A DNA stretch of 64,000 nucleotides from an uncultured Deferribacterales bacterium (GTDB lineage: Bacteria; Chrysiogenota; Deferribacteres; Deferribacterales; Mucispirillaceae), in NCBI GenBank assembly GCA_947853665.1, contig CANTXF010000066.1, positions 1-64,000 on the forward strand, in the 5' to 3' direction. The notes under the pieces are model-generated. The model was given only the letters and a program-made list of their open reading frames with translations. It did not search any database and was not told the DNA's origin. Made by a program: the position numbers and the translations under genes. Positions within the stretch are counted from its first letter, which is position 1, and every line of letters begins with the position of its first letter. Below are positions 1 through 8,655 of this stretch, in pieces.

Positions 1-474
1 CCTCGCTTATCTCCTCAAAGCCGTCGAAAGCGTCTTCATCAGCAGGGGCTTCGCTTTCCGGCAACGCGGGTTCGCCGGCTGACGGAATAGCGCTTTCTTC
101 CTCATATTTTTCCGGAACGGTTTCTTTTTTCTCCACGGGTAAATCCGCTTCCGGCTCAACTGCCGAGGCGGGCAAAGGTTCTTCCGACTGGGTGTTTTCA
201 CCTTGCTCCGCAGTTTCGGTATCTTTTTCCGCCTCTTCCTCGCTTATCTCCTCAAAGCCGTCGAAAGCATCTTCATCAATAGGGGCTTCTCTTTCCGGCA
301 GAGCGGGTTCGCCGGCTGACGGAAGGGCAGTTTCTTCCTCATATTTCTCCGGAGCGGATTCTTCCGCCTCCGCGGGCAAATCAATATCTGGCCCAACTGC
401 CGGGCCAGTAAGGGGCGCGGGCACCGTCTCTGTAAAAACGTCGGTTTCGCGGTTTATGTCCGCCTCCGGCATCC
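1..474 (-). repeat. Tandem 237-bp (79-codon) repeat inside the response-regulator gene
   Basis: Bases 1-237 and 238-474 are two imperfect copies of one unit, offset by exactly 237 bases, so the reading frame is kept. Both encode motifs such as AFDGFEEISEE and KYEEE..PSAGEPALPE. The first copy starts at the window edge, so more units may follow outside. Confidence 0.85.
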
Positions 475-979
475 TTTCTATAAATTCGGTTTTCATAATG
501 TCTTCTTCATCCGAAAAGCCGTCTTCCACAAAAGGCTCCGCGTCGTAGGCGTCTTCCGCCGCATCGCCCGGCTCCGGCCCGCCTTTTTCCGTTTCGGGAT
601 AGACGCCGGTTCCCGCCTCTTCACGAAAGCCCTCCGCCAGCTTCGCGTTGAGAGATTGGGAATCGAAAGGCTTTACGAGATAATCGTCCGCGCCGGTCTT
701 CTTAAGGTCGTCCGCGCCGAAACGGTCGAAAGCGCCCACAAGCAGAATTATACGGCTCTCCGGCTGGGCGCCTTTAAGCATGGCGACAAAATCCGCCGCA
801 TTTATGCCCTCCAGCTTGTTGTCAAGCAGGATAAAGTCGTATTTGCCCTCGCTCAGCTTAAGCCTTGCGTCCTCGCCGGAAAATACCTTGGTTATGTCGT
901 ATTTATCGGCGTCTATGGATAAATCTATGACGCGGTGTATGGTAACGCTGTCGTCTATAAGTAAAACTTTTTTCTTCAT
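1..979 (-). CDS. Response regulator with receiver domain and repetitive acidic tail (3' end outside window)
   Basis: The frame opens at ATG 979 and stays open to the left edge, so the gene is incomplete. Residues 1-115 form a CheY-like receiver domain: acidic pair D9/D10, predicted phospho-acceptor D53 in FILLDNKL and K103 in YLVKPF. The conserved Thr/Ser after strand 4 is not obvious (the region reads ILLVGAFD). After residue 120 the protein is a Glu/Ala/Pro-rich, probably disordered linker that includes an in-frame 79-residue tandem repeat. It lies 98 bases downstream of queA. The leader has a 7-bp hairpin at 992-1019. The output domain, if any, is beyond the window. The receiver call is secure; the signalling role is unknown. 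Confidence 0.85.
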   Translation of the reverse strand, partial: MKKKVLLIDDSVTIHRVIDLSIDADKYDITKVFSGEDARLKLSEGKYDFILLDNKLEGINAADFVAMLKGAQPESRIILLVGAFDRFGADDLKKTGADDYLVKPFDSQSLNAKLAEGFREEAGTGVYPETEKGGPEPGDAAEDAYDAEPFVEDGFSDEEDIMKTEFIERMPEADINRETDVFTETVPAPLTGPAVGPDIDLPAEAEESAPEKYEEETALPSAGEPALPEREAPIDEDAFDGFEEISEEEAEKDTETAEQGENTQSEEPLPASAVEPEADLPVEKKETVPEKYEEESAIPSAGEPALPESEAPADEDAFDGFEEISE

Positions 980-1077
980 AAGGATACCTCTGTCCGCGAA
1001 AAAGCTGCCATCCGCGGACTTTAAAAATATTGATTTTTATCCTATCATCGGCGTAATAAAAAATCAAATTTTATCAA

Positions 1078-2097
1078 TCAGCGTATGAGCATGGCGTCGC
1101 CGTAGCTGAAAAAGCGGTATTTCTCCTCAACGGCCCGGCGGTAGGCTTCCATTATAAAATCGTATCCGCCGAAAGCGGCTACCATTGCCAGCAGGGTGGA
1201 TTTTGGCAGGTGAAAGTTGGTTATCATCATGTCGGTCATCATAAAATCGTATCCGGGAGCTATCAGAAGGTCAGTAGAGTCCTTTCCGGCTTTTACGCGC
1301 CCCTTTTCGCAGGCGGCGGACTCAAGGGCCCGCACCACGGTGGAGCCTACGGCGGCAAGCCGTTTCCCCGACCTTTTAAGGGAATTTATCCTTTCCGCGG
1401 CTTCTTCCTCTATACGGTAATTTTCCCGGTGCATAACGTGTTCTTCAAGAGTGGCGGTTTTTACAGGGCGGAAAGTGCCAAGCCCCACGTCCAGGGTCAA
1501 TTCCACCACCTCCACCCCGGCTTTTTTAAGGGAGTCCAGAAGCTCCTCCGTAAAATGAAGCCCCGCCGTAGGCGCGGCGGCGGAACCGGCCTCTCTGGAA
1601 TATACCGTCTGATAGTCGATTTTATCCGACGGCTCGTCGGGGCGCGGGATATAAGGGGGCAAGGGCACATGGCCAGCTTCCTCCATAAGGGCTTCCATGT
1701 CCGTTCCACAGGAGTCCACAAGCCACACGCCGTCAGTATCTTTTTCAATAAGCACTACCCTGCGTCCAGCAGCGATAAGCTCCGAGCCGGGTTTGAAACG
1801 CCCCCTTACCAGAGCCCTGCACTTTCCGCCGGGAAGAGTTTCCGTTACGAAAAGCTCCGAACGGCCCCCGGTGGGCTTTACCGCCTCCAGACGGGCGTTG
1901 CGCACCCGGGTATTGTTTACTACGAGAAAATCGCCTTCCGTCAGAATTTCCCGCAGGTCTTTAAAAAGCATATCCCTGAAAGAACCTGACGCTCTGTCCA
2001 GAGCCATAAGCCGACATTCATCCCGCCTCGGAGCAGGTTTCAGAGCTATAAGCCCGTCGGGCAGAAAGTAATCGAAAATATCTACGGGAGTAGGCAT
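1078..2097 (-). CDS. queA: S-adenosylmethionine:tRNA ribosyltransferase-isomerase
   Basis: 339 residues, full length for QueA. The enzyme transfers and isomerises the ribosyl moiety of SAM onto 7-aminomethyl-7-deazaguanine in tRNA, giving epoxyqueuosine. Family signatures visible are the N-terminal FDYFLPDGLIALKP region, the central AAPTAGLHFT segment and the C-terminal ITNFHLPKSTLLAMV segment. The ATG lies one base after the thrC stop, and its ribosome-binding site (AAGGA) is inside the thrC end, so the two are cotranscribed and probably translationally coupled. Confidence 0.97.
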   Translation of the reverse strand: MPTPVDIFDYFLPDGLIALKPAPRRDECRLMALDRASGSFRDMLFKDLREILTEGDFLVVNNTRVRNARLEAVKPTGGRSELFVTETLPGGKCRALVRGRFKPGSELIAAGRRVVLIEKDTDGVWLVDSCGTDMEALMEEAGHVPLPPYIPRPDEPSDKIDYQTVYSREAGSAAAPTAGLHFTEELLDSLKKAGVEVVELTLDVGLGTFRPVKTATLEEHVMHRENYRIEEEAAERINSLKRSGKRLAAVGSTVVRALESAACEKGRVKAGKDSTDLLIAPGYDFMMTDMMITNFHLPKSTLLAMVAAFGGYDFIMEAYRRAVEEKYRFFSYGDAMLIR

Positions 2098-2098
2098 A

Positions 2099-3490
2099 TC
2101 ATCCTTTAAGCGAGGATATGATAAAGCTCTTCACCTCGTCCGGGTCGGCGTCCATTTTGTAAGACCTTTCCGGCATGCCCTCGAGCCTTTTGATGGCTTC
2201 CGGCTCTTCCGGCCTGAAACCCAGGGCGTCTTCTATAACCTCCGGAAATTTGGCCGGGTGGGCCGTAGCCAGGCACACTGTATCGGGAGAGGCCATTTCC
2301 ATTTTATAGGCGGCGCTTACGGCGCAGGCCGTATGGGGGTCTATCACATAGTCGCTTTTATCGTGTATAAGGCGTATCATGGCCTCTATATCCTCATCGG
2401 AAGCGTCGGAAGCTATAAAATCCCTCTGGATCTGGCCAAGATACTGCCCCCTTATCTCTATTTCTTTTTCGAGCTTAAGGTTTTCCATAGCCTCGGCCAC
2501 TTTTTCGCAGGAACCGCCATAGAGGTAGTAAAGATAACGCTCGAAATTGCTGGCGACCTGTATATCCATAGACGGGCTGTGAGTCGGGCGTACCTTTTCC
2601 ACGCTGTAATCGCCGAACTTTACGGCCCTGGTAAGTATGTTGTTTCTGTTGGCGGCAAGAACCAGCTTTATGGGCAGGCCCATCCTGCGCGCTATATACC
2701 CGGCGAAAATATTGCCGAAATTACCCGTGGGCACGACGATATTGACAGAATCCCCGACCCGCTTGACCGCCTTAAAATAAATATGGAAATAATAAACTAT
2801 CTGCGCCAGTATCCGCGCCCAGTTTATGGAATTGACGGCTCCGAGGCCGTATTCCCTCTTAAATTCCAGATCGTTGAAAAGGGCCTTTACCGTGTCCTGG
2901 CAGTCGTCGAAGCTGCCTGCCGCCGATATGCAGAACACGTTGGAATCTTCCACCGAGGCCATCTGCCTCTCCTGAATATGGCTTACCCTGCCTCTGGGGT
3001 AAAGGATAAAAACATTGACGTTTTCCTTGCCCCTCATTCCGTAAATAGCGGCGCTGCCCGTATCCCCGCTGGTGGCTCCTATTATGTTCATCCTGCGGCC
3101 GCGTTTTTTGAGTATGTATTCGAAAAGATTTCCGAGAAACTGAAGCGCCATGTCCTTAAAAGCGAGGGTAGGGCCGTGGAAAAGCTCGGCGATCTTAATA
3201 TCTCCCGCCTTTACTACCGGTATGATCTCCGGCGTGTCGAAATTCTGCGGCGAATAGCTTTTGGAGATAACCTCCATAAGATCGTTTTCCGGTATGCCGG
3301 AAATAAAGCGGCGCATGACTTCGTAGGCCAGCCTTTCGTATTTCAGTTCGGAAAAGTGTTTAAGGTCCCGCTCGCTGAGCTGGGGGAGGGAAGCGGGCAG
3401 CAGCAGGCCGCCGTCCTCGGCAAGGCCCATCATTACCGCGTCCTCGAAGGAAATATCCTTTACCTGCCCTCTGGTGCTGAAATATTTCAT
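2099..3490 (-). CDS. thrC: Threonine synthase
   Basis: 463 residues. It is a PLP enzyme converting O-phosphohomoserine to threonine. The long, two-domain form is recognised from the N-terminal YFSTRG start, the PLP-lysine region TLAFKDMALQFLGN and the phosphate-binding GATSGDTGSAA loop. The C-terminal DPHTACAVSAAY and ATAHPAKFPEV segments are also typical. GAGG precedes the ATG. It is followed immediately by queA and preceded by ndk, which has its own terminator, so thrC probably begins a separate transcription unit. Confidence 0.97.
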   Translation of the reverse strand: MKYFSTRGQVKDISFEDAVMMGLAEDGGLLLPASLPQLSERDLKHFSELKYERLAYEVMRRFISGIPENDLMEVISKSYSPQNFDTPEIIPVVKAGDIKIAELFHGPTLAFKDMALQFLGNLFEYILKKRGRRMNIIGATSGDTGSAAIYGMRGKENVNVFILYPRGRVSHIQERQMASVEDSNVFCISAAGSFDDCQDTVKALFNDLEFKREYGLGAVNSINWARILAQIVYYFHIYFKAVKRVGDSVNIVVPTGNFGNIFAGYIARRMGLPIKLVLAANRNNILTRAVKFGDYSVEKVRPTHSPSMDIQVASNFERYLYYLYGGSCEKVAEAMENLKLEKEIEIRGQYLGQIQRDFIASDASDEDIEAMIRLIHDKSDYVIDPHTACAVSAAYKMEMASPDTVCLATAHPAKFPEVIEDALGFRPEEPEAIKRLEGMPERSYKMDADPDEVKSFIISSLKG

Positions 3491-3598
3491 TTTTAAAAAC
3501 CTCGTATGTTCGGTTTCGCCCTCCGGCAGAAGGCGGAAGGCCGCGCGTTTCCGGCGGAAGGCGAAGCGCGGCTATAACCGTCCGTCCCCGGCGGAAAC

Positions 3599-3625
3599 AA
3601 AAAAAGCCCGCCTCATCCGGCGGGC
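3599..3625 (-). terminator. Rho-independent terminator after ndk
   Basis: On the minus strand a 7-bp GCCCGCC/GGCGGGC stem with a 6-base loop is followed by seven T residues. It lies about 20 bases beyond the ndk stop. Confidence 0.85.
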
Positions 3626-3645
3626 CGCTGTCTTTTATTGAAGCG

Positions 3646-4062
3646 TTAAACGAGCTCCACGCCGGAAAAGAAGAAAGCCACCTCTTCCGCCGCCGTTTCG
3701 GGAGCGTCGGAGCCATGAACGGCGTTATTGTCGATATTTTTGCCGAACAGCTTGCGCAGAGTGCCTTCCTCGGCCGCTTCCGGGTTAGTGGCTCCCATAA
3801 GCCCGCGCCAGTCTTTTATGGCGTTTTCCTTTTCCAGGCACATTACGATGCAGGGGCCGGAGCTCATAAAAGAGGTAAGGTCGTTATAAAAAGGCCTCTC
3901 CCTGTGAACGAAATAGAATTTCTCGGCGACGGCTTTGGACATGTGTATCTTTTTCATGCCTTTGATCGCGAAGCCCTCGGCTTCTATCCTGTCGATTATT
4001 TTACCGGCGTTTTTCGCCGCTACGGCGTCGGGCTTGATTATTGCGAAAGTTTTTTCGAGCAT
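3646..4062 (-). CDS. ndk: Nucleoside diphosphate kinase
   Basis: 138 residues, the usual length. It transfers the gamma phosphate from ATP to nucleoside diphosphates through a phospho-histidine. The N-terminal TFAIIKPDAV and the active-site motif NAVHGSD (catalytic His about residue 118) are intact. RBS CAGGAG precedes the ATG. A promoter candidate at 4090-4119 uses a -35 contributed by the end of repeat element A, and a strong terminator separates ndk from thrC. Confidence 0.97.
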   Translation of the reverse strand: MLEKTFAIIKPDAVAAKNAGKIIDRIEAEGFAIKGMKKIHMSKAVAEKFYFVHRERPFYNDLTSFMSSGPCIVMCLEKENAIKDWRGLMGATNPEAAEEGTLRKLFGKNIDNNAVHGSDAPETAAEEVAFFFSGVELV

Positions 4063-4089
4063 GGCTGTTTTTTACTCCTGAAAATATAA

Positions 4090-4119
4090 ATATTATTTCG
4101 CGGCTATACCTTAACGCAA
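4090..4119 (-). promoter_or_regulatory. Putative sigma-70 promoter of ndk
   Basis: On the minus strand, -35 TTGCGT (4119-4114), an 18-base spacer and -10 TAATAT (4095-4090) lie about 27 bases before the ndk ATG. The -35 hexamer falls within the terminal repeat of element A. Confidence 0.5.
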
Positions 4120-4285
4120 AGAGTTACGGCAGATAATTATAATAACCGTTAAGCCCACGCGGAAAGACTTATAAGCCCCGCGCGCCCGAGACAGCGCCCT
4201 GCCGAACGCGCAGGCTTTAATTCTTTACCGCCGTGAGCAAGCCGCAGTATTATAAATATTTCCCGCAACTTTACATTAATCTGCT
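4109..4285 (-). repeat. Dispersed inverted-repeat element, copy A
   Basis: About 177 bases, approximate ends. The right end, read on the minus strand, matches the left end of copy B closely (CAGATT..ATGT.AAGTT followed by AAATATTTATAATACTGCG and CTTGCTCA). The left end is a diverged inverted copy (GTTACGGCAGATAATTATAATAA). No ORF is inside. It lies in opposite orientation to copy B, on the other side of the cupin gene. Confidence 0.7.
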
Positions 4286-4343
4286 TGAAAGCATCGCCAG
4301 CGTATTATTCCGATTGCATTTTATATAACACTAAAATCCGGGG

Positions 4344-4688
4344 CTATTCAAGTATAAAGGCGAGAAACGTAACCGATTCCCCGTCCAGGGCCTCTATGGA
4401 GTGGCTCTCCCCTTTGCCGCAGTACATAAGATCCCCCGCTTCCACGGTAACTTCCTCGCCGTTGTCGTTATATCTGGCGCGGCCTTCTAAAAGCAGGTAA
4501 CATTCCGAATCGTTTTCGTGTTTGTGGAAGCCTATGGCGGAATCCGGGTCAAGAGTCATCATATTAAAGGTTTTAAACCTGCCTTCAAGCCCTTTCATGG
4601 CCAAGTACGGCATTGAGGCCGCCGTGCCTTTGCCGTTTCTGGGCGCGGTTATTTCGTCGGGTATTATGTCTTCAAAATTTATAACCAT
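4344..4688 (-). CDS. Small cupin-domain protein
   Basis: 114 residues from ATG 4688. A longer in-frame start at 4769 exists, but a good promoter lies between the two, and GAGGGGAG stands 10 bases before 4688. One cupin beta-barrel is evident: GFHKHENDSECYLLLEGRA (metal-binding His/His/Glu motif 1) and GDLMYCGKGESHSIEA (motif 2 His). Metal-binding one-barrel cupins act as isomerases, dioxygenases or sugar-binding proteins; nothing here selects among these. The gene is isolated between repeat elements A and B. Confidence 0.85.
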   Translation of the reverse strand: MVINFEDIIPDEITAPRNGKGTAASMPYLAMKGLEGRFKTFNMMTLDPDSAIGFHKHENDSECYLLLEGRARYNDNGEEVTVEAGDLMYCGKGESHSIEALDGESVTFLAFILE

Positions 4689-4721
4689 AAACTGTCGTCT
4701 CCCCTCATTAAAGGCTGACAG

Positions 4722-4750
4722 ATTATTCACACGGAAAAAACATAAGTCAA
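4722..4750 (-). promoter_or_regulatory. Sigma-70 promoter of the cupin gene
   Basis: Minus-strand -35 TTGACT (4750-4745), 17-base spacer and -10 AATAAT (4727-4722), about 35 bases upstream of the chosen ATG. It lies just outside element B. Confidence 0.65.
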
Positions 4751-4771
4751 CATAAATATTCGCGGCCATCC

Positions 4772-4951
4772 CCTTATACAGATTTATGTGAAGTTATGGA
4801 AAATATTTATAATACTGCGCCTTGCTCATATCAATTAATAATAAGGCTAAAAGCCTTTGGCCGGGCACTGTCTAAAGGGGCTTGTCCCCGGAGTTTGCCT
4901 TGCATGAGCAGGTCTTATTATAAAAGATCTTCCATAACTATCTGCCTTAGG
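4772..4951 (+). repeat. Dispersed inverted-repeat element, copy B
   Basis: About 180 bases with clear terminal inverted repeats: the left end reads GTTATGGAAAATATTTATAA and the right end is its complement (TTATAAAAGATCTTCCATAAC). The interior carries the family core GCACTGTCTAAAGGGGCTT followed by AGTTTGCCTT. There is no coding potential. With the downstream terminator, it fills the gap between the symporter and cupin genes. Confidence 0.85.
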
Positions 4952-5026
4952 ATATAGCCGCCTGAATATTTAAAGCCGCCCGGCCTGAAACGGCCCGCAG
5001 AGTTCATGGAAGAGAAAAGCGGCAGA

Positions 5027-5055
5027 TAAAAAGCCGCGGGTTTTACCCCGCGGCT
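5027..5055 (-). terminator. Rho-independent terminator of the symporter gene
   Basis: Minus-strand GC-rich stem AGCCGCGGGG/CCCGCGGCT with a 5-base loop, followed by a short T run. It begins about 50 bases after the stop at 5105. Confidence 0.8.
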
Positions 5056-5104
5056 CGTGGTTTCATGGACGTTTCACCGTGAAAAAGGAGCCTCTTTAAT
5101 CTTG

Positions 5105-6307
5105 TCAGGCCGCCTTTTCCGGCGTTTTTGAATTCATGTCGTATATCCTGTTTATTATGGAAGCTATGGCGCCGTCGCAGGTTACGTTCGTAGCCGTGCC
5201 GAAGCTGTCCATAACGATATAGAGGGCTATCATAAGGGCCTGGGTCGTCTCGTTGAAGCCCAGCATGGAGGAAAGAACTCCGAGAGCCGCCATTATGGCC
5301 CCTCCGGGAACGCCGGGAGCTGCAACCATAGCTATGCCCAGCATACATATAAACCCGGCGAACTGAAAAACGCTTATATCCATGCCCGTGCTCATGATTA
5401 TGGCGAGGGAGCAGGCGACGATCTTCGTAATGCTGCCGGGCATGTGAATAGTGGCGCAGAGAGGCACCACGAAACCGGCAAGCTCGGGATGAACGTTGTT
5501 TTTAAGGACCTGGGCGTAAGTTACGGGTATCGTAGCCGCAGAGGACGAAGTGCCCAGAGCAGTGGCGTAAGCGGGGAGCATATTTTTAATAAGCGTAAAC
5601 GGGTTCTTTTTTGCAATAAGGCCCGCTATTACAAATTCCGCTATAAGCAGCAGAATAGTAAGAGCAAATATAAGAACGATAATCTTTATGAAAACGGACA
5701 GAATATGGGAAATATTGCCGTTTGTAGTGATATTTAAAAATATCGTGAATATATAAAGAGGAAGCAGGGGAATTATAACCGCGGTTATCACCTTGTTGAT
5801 TATCTCCCTGAAGTCTTCCACGACCTCTTTTAGTTTTATACCCTTTATGGCGGATAAGCCGAAACCCAGCACAAAGGCAAGCACAAGGGCGCTTGTAACG
5901 TCAAGGACCGGGGGCATGGGTATGGTAAAATAAGCCGTAAGGCCACTGCCCGCGTCCGCCGCGCCGCTCATGGCACCGGGAGTAAGCAGAAAGGGATACA
6001 AAGCCCCGCATATAAAATACGTAATAAAGCCGAAGCACAAAGTGGAAAAATAGGCGATTAAAATAGTAAGTATCAAAAGCTTTCCGGCCCTGCTGCCAAG
6101 ATCGGCTATGCCGGGGGCGATAAGCCCTACAATAAGCAAAGGTATTATAAAACTGAGAAAATTGCCGAATATGGCGTTGATTACCATAAACGAGCGAACG
6201 AGCCATTCCGGAAAAAACATTCCGCATATTATTCCCAGAATAATAGCGATGATGATTTTAGGCAAAAGCCCGATGCCTTTCCGTTTTACGGTATGTTCTG
6301 CTGTCAT
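5105..6307 (-). CDS. Dicarboxylate/amino acid:cation symporter (DAACS family)
   Basis: 400 residues from ATG 6307, chosen because GGAGG stands 9 bases upstream; an in-frame start 27 bases earlier lacks this. It is a polytopic inner-membrane transporter with about eight hydrophobic segments plus the two re-entrant loops of the family. These show as the serine-rich TSSSAATIPVT (HP1) and MDSFGTATNVTCDGA (near TM7/TM8). Relatives (GltP, DctA, SstT) import glutamate, C4-dicarboxylates or serine with H+ or Na+. The substrate cannot be read from sequence. It stands alone with its own terminator. Confidence 0.9.
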   Translation of the reverse strand: MTAEHTVKRKGIGLLPKIIIAIILGIICGMFFPEWLVRSFMVINAIFGNFLSFIIPLLIVGLIAPGIADLGSRAGKLLILTILIAYFSTLCFGFITYFICGALYPFLLTPGAMSGAADAGSGLTAYFTIPMPPVLDVTSALVLAFVLGFGLSAIKGIKLKEVVEDFREIINKVITAVIIPLLPLYIFTIFLNITTNGNISHILSVFIKIIVLIFALTILLLIAEFVIAGLIAKKNPFTLIKNMLPAYATALGTSSSAATIPVTYAQVLKNNVHPELAGFVVPLCATIHMPGSITKIVACSLAIIMSTGMDISVFQFAGFICMLGIAMVAAPGVPGGAIMAALGVLSSMLGFNETTQALMIALYIVMDSFGTATNVTCDGAIASIINRIYDMNSKTPEKAA

Positions 6308-6413
6308 TTGTCCCGCCCTCCAATATTTTGACACCGGAGCGGCGGGGCGGCCGGATACGACGCGCCGGGCCGGGCCGTAAAGCGTCCCCCGGATTTTTAC
6401 AAGTTATAATGAT

Positions 6414-6429
6414 TTTACAGATTTGTAAA
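6414..6429. promoter_or_regulatory. Operator-like palindrome upstream of the symporter gene
   Basis: Perfect inverted repeat TTTACA-GATT-TGTAAA, about 105 bases upstream of the symporter ATG. No regulator can be named. Confidence 0.35.
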
Positions 6430-6460
6430 CGGCTTATATGAAAATAAACAGGATAAAAGG

Positions 6461-6492
6461 GAAAAAGCCCCGCGGCGGAGGAGCCGCGGAGC
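6461..6492 (-). terminator. Rho-independent terminator of leuCD
   Basis: Minus-strand 10-bp stem (GCTCCGCGGC/GCCGCGGGGC, one mismatch) with a 6-base loop and five T residues. It starts 8 bases after the leuD stop. Confidence 0.85.
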
Positions 6493-6499
6493 GTTAAAA

Positions 6500-7105
6500 T
6501 CAAAGGGAATAGGATACCGGCGGCAGTTTTGAATTTAAAGCCGCCGTTTTGTCCTTATTTTTCATAAGCTCGGCCAAAGGGTCGTAGGTGCCGTTTATAA
6601 GGGCGGTGCGCAGAGTGTCTTTAATATTTATGCCGTAGGTTTTTCCCGCCGCCTTGACGGAGCGGTTTTCTATATCCAGCTCGAACTCCGTTTCCGGGGC
6701 GGCTTGGGCGGTTTTTATAAGCTCCGCTATATCCTCCTTAGGCATGGTAACGCACACAAGGCCCAGAACGGAGGAGTTGCCGTAAAATATTTCCGCGAAG
6801 CTCTCGGCTATCACCGCCTTATACCCGGCCCTTTTTATGGCCTGGGGAGCGTGCTCCCTGGAGGAGCCGCAGCCGAAGTTATTGCCGGAAAGGATTATTT
6901 CCGCGCCGGAATATTTTTTTTCGTTCATGGGATGGTTTTTCTCGCTGCCGTCGGGGAAAAAACGTTCGTCGTAAAAGGCGCTTTCGCCCAGACCGTCGAA
7001 AGTGACGCAGCGTAAAAAACGGGCGGGGATAATCCTGTCCGTATCTATATCGTCGCCGGGAAGGGGAAGGGCGCGGGCTTTTATGTTTTTTACGGGTCCT
7101 AACAT
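6500..7105 (-). CDS. leuD: 3-Isopropylmalate dehydratase small subunit
   Basis: 201 residues from ATG 7105. An earlier in-frame start would lie within leuC, and GGAGG in the leuC end serves this ATG one base after the leuC stop. LeuD forms the swivelling domain of isopropylmalate isomerase in leucine synthesis. The diagnostic substrate loop NNFGCGSSREHAPQA is intact, as is the DDIDTDRIIPARFL start. It is the last gene of the leuCD operon, followed by a terminator. Confidence 0.95.
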   Translation of the reverse strand: MLGPVKNIKARALPLPGDDIDTDRIIPARFLRCVTFDGLGESAFYDERFFPDGSEKNHPMNEKKYSGAEIILSGNNFGCGSSREHAPQAIKRAGYKAVIAESFAEIFYGNSSVLGLVCVTMPKEDIAELIKTAQAAPETEFELDIENRSVKAAGKTYGINIKDTLRTALINGTYDPLAELMKNKDKTAALNSKLPPVSYSL

Positions 7106-7106
7106 G

Positions 7107-8498
7107 TTATTTATCCTCCATAAAATCGCGAACGTCCGCAATGGCGCCCTCTATGGCGGCGGCGGCGGCCATCGCCGGGTTTACGAGCATAGTTCTGCCG
7201 GAAGCCGAACCCTGCCTGCCCTTAAAGTTTCTGTTGGAAGTGGAGGCCGACACCTGATCTCCCACAAGCTTGTCAGGGTTCATGGCAAGGCACATGGAGC
7301 AGCCGGGCTCGCGCCATTCGAAGCCGGCGTCTTTAAATATTTCGTCCAGGCCTTCCTTTTCCGCCTGCTCCTTGACTATTACGGAGCCGGGCACCGCGAG
7401 AGCCCTAACGCCCCTGGCAACTTTATTGCCTTTAAGTATTTCCGCCGCTATGCGGAAATCCTCTATCCGGCCGTTGGTACAGCTGCCGATAAATACCACG
7501 TCCACCTTGGTGCCCTTAACGGGGGCGCCCTCTTTAAACTTCATATATTCCAGAGCTTCCTTTACTGCGGGAGTTGACGCGGCGGGAATGTTTCCGTCCA
7601 CGGGCACGGCCATTTCCGGCGTAATACCCCAGGTGACCATAGGTTTCATGGCGGAGACGTCGAATTTTACCGTATCGTCGAAAGCGGCGTCCTTATCGCT
7701 GGCGACGGATTTCCAGTAAGCCAGGGCTTCCTCCCACCTGTCCGCAGAAGGAGCGTAGGGCCGGCCTTTAAGATATTCGAAGGTGGTTTCGTCCGGGTTC
7801 ATGTAGCCCACCCTGGCTCCGCCCTCTATGGCCATGTTGCACACGGTCATGCGGGCTTCCATGCTCATGCTGTCCACCGCGGAGCCTGTAAATTCGTAAG
7901 CGTAGCCCAGGCCGCCGTTTACCCCCAGCCGGGCGATTACGGCAAGCACCATGTCTTTGGAGTAAACGCCTCTGCCGGGCTTGCCGTCAAGAACGATATT
8001 GCGCACCTTAAAGGGCGCTATGCCCATGGTCTGGGTAGCCAGGATATCGCGCACCTGGGAAGTGCCCACTCCGAAGGCTATGGAGCCGAACGCCCCGTGG
8101 GTGGCCGTGTGGCTGTCGCCGCAGGCTATGGTCATGCCGGGCTGGGTAAGACCCTCCTCTGGCCCTACGATATGTATCACCCCGTATCTGTTATCCTTAA
8201 TGCCGAACAGCCTGATGCCGAAATCGGAAGTATTTTTCTCTATGGCCGCCATCATCTCCTCCGCCAGAGCGTCCTTAAAAGGGCGGGCAAGGCCGTCGGT
8301 AGGAATGATGTGGTCGTGGGTGGCGAAAGTCCTCTCCGGATAGGCCACTTTAAGGCCCAGTTCCCGGAGCATGGCGAAAGCCTGGGGGCTCGTTACCTCA
8401 TGAAGAAGATGAAGCCCTATAAAAAGCTGAGACTGGCCGTTTGAGAGCCGGGCGACTTCGTGCCTCTCCCAAACTTTCTGAAAAAGGTTTTTCCCCAT
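7107..8498 (-). CDS. leuC: 3-Isopropylmalate dehydratase large subunit
   Basis: 463 residues, typical length for the bacterial LeuC type. It is an aconitase-family enzyme interconverting 2- and 3-isopropylmalate with a 4Fe-4S cluster. The HxxTSPQAF and [13 protein letters not shown] motifs, the first cluster cysteine in [12 protein letters not shown] and the CSMC pair near the C-terminus are all present. GAGG precedes the ATG. A minus-strand TATAAT at 8544-8539 is a plausible -10. No leader peptide rich in leucine is evident. Confidence 0.97.
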   Translation of the reverse strand: MGKNLFQKVWERHEVARLSNGQSQLFIGLHLLHEVTSPQAFAMLRELGLKVAYPERTFATHDHIIPTDGLARPFKDALAEEMMAAIEKNTSDFGIRLFGIKDNRYGVIHIVGPEEGLTQPGMTIACGDSHTATHGAFGSIAFGVGTSQVRDILATQTMGIAPFKVRNIVLDGKPGRGVYSKDMVLAVIARLGVNGGLGYAYEFTGSAVDSMSMEARMTVCNMAIEGGARVGYMNPDETTFEYLKGRPYAPSADRWEEALAYWKSVASDKDAAFDDTVKFDVSAMKPMVTWGITPEMAVPVDGNIPAASTPAVKEALEYMKFKEGAPVKGTKVDVVFIGSCTNGRIEDFRIAAEILKGNKVARGVRALAVPGSVIVKEQAEKEGLDEIFKDAGFEWREPGCSMCLAMNPDKLVGDQVSASTSNRNFKGRQGSASGRTMLVNPAMAAAAAIEGAIADVRDFMEDK

Positions 8499-8626
8499 TA
8501 TATATAAACCTCTTTAAATATGGTTCGGATAAGATAATATTATAACACTCCCTTGTAAAGAGCTTTGTATGCCGCAGGAAAGCGTCCGGAACGCGCCGGG
8601 CGGCAAAAAATACATAAAATTTCCTC

Positions 8627-8655
8627 TTGATTTTTTCGCGCAAAGTTGCAATATT
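8627..8655 (+). promoter_or_regulatory. Sigma-70 promoter of groESL
   Basis: -35 TTGATT (8627-8632), 17-base spacer and -10 AATATT (8650-8655). The expected start site falls within the CIRCE operator. Confidence 0.6.

Noticed and set aside
1-474. CRISPR-like or satellite array from the tandem repeat
   Set aside because: The period is 237 bases, the repeat is in frame and translates to a continuous acidic protein; there are no short identical repeats with unique spacers.
1020-1077. Sigma-28-like TAAAATTT ... GCCGATGA upstream of the response regulator
   Set aside because: The spacing is two bases longer than the FliA consensus and the -10 half is imperfect, so it is not claimed as a promoter.
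2258-3496. 412-codon open frame on the plus strand opposite thrC
   Set aside because: It is an antisense shadow of a clear threonine synthase; it lacks a ribosome-binding site and any family signature, and its composition (rich in His, Tyr, Gly) is typical of antisense frames here.
4344-4769. Longer 141-residue cupin start at 4769
   Set aside because: A TTGACT-N17-AATAAT promoter lies between this codon and the inner ATG at 4688, which has its own Shine-Dalgarno.
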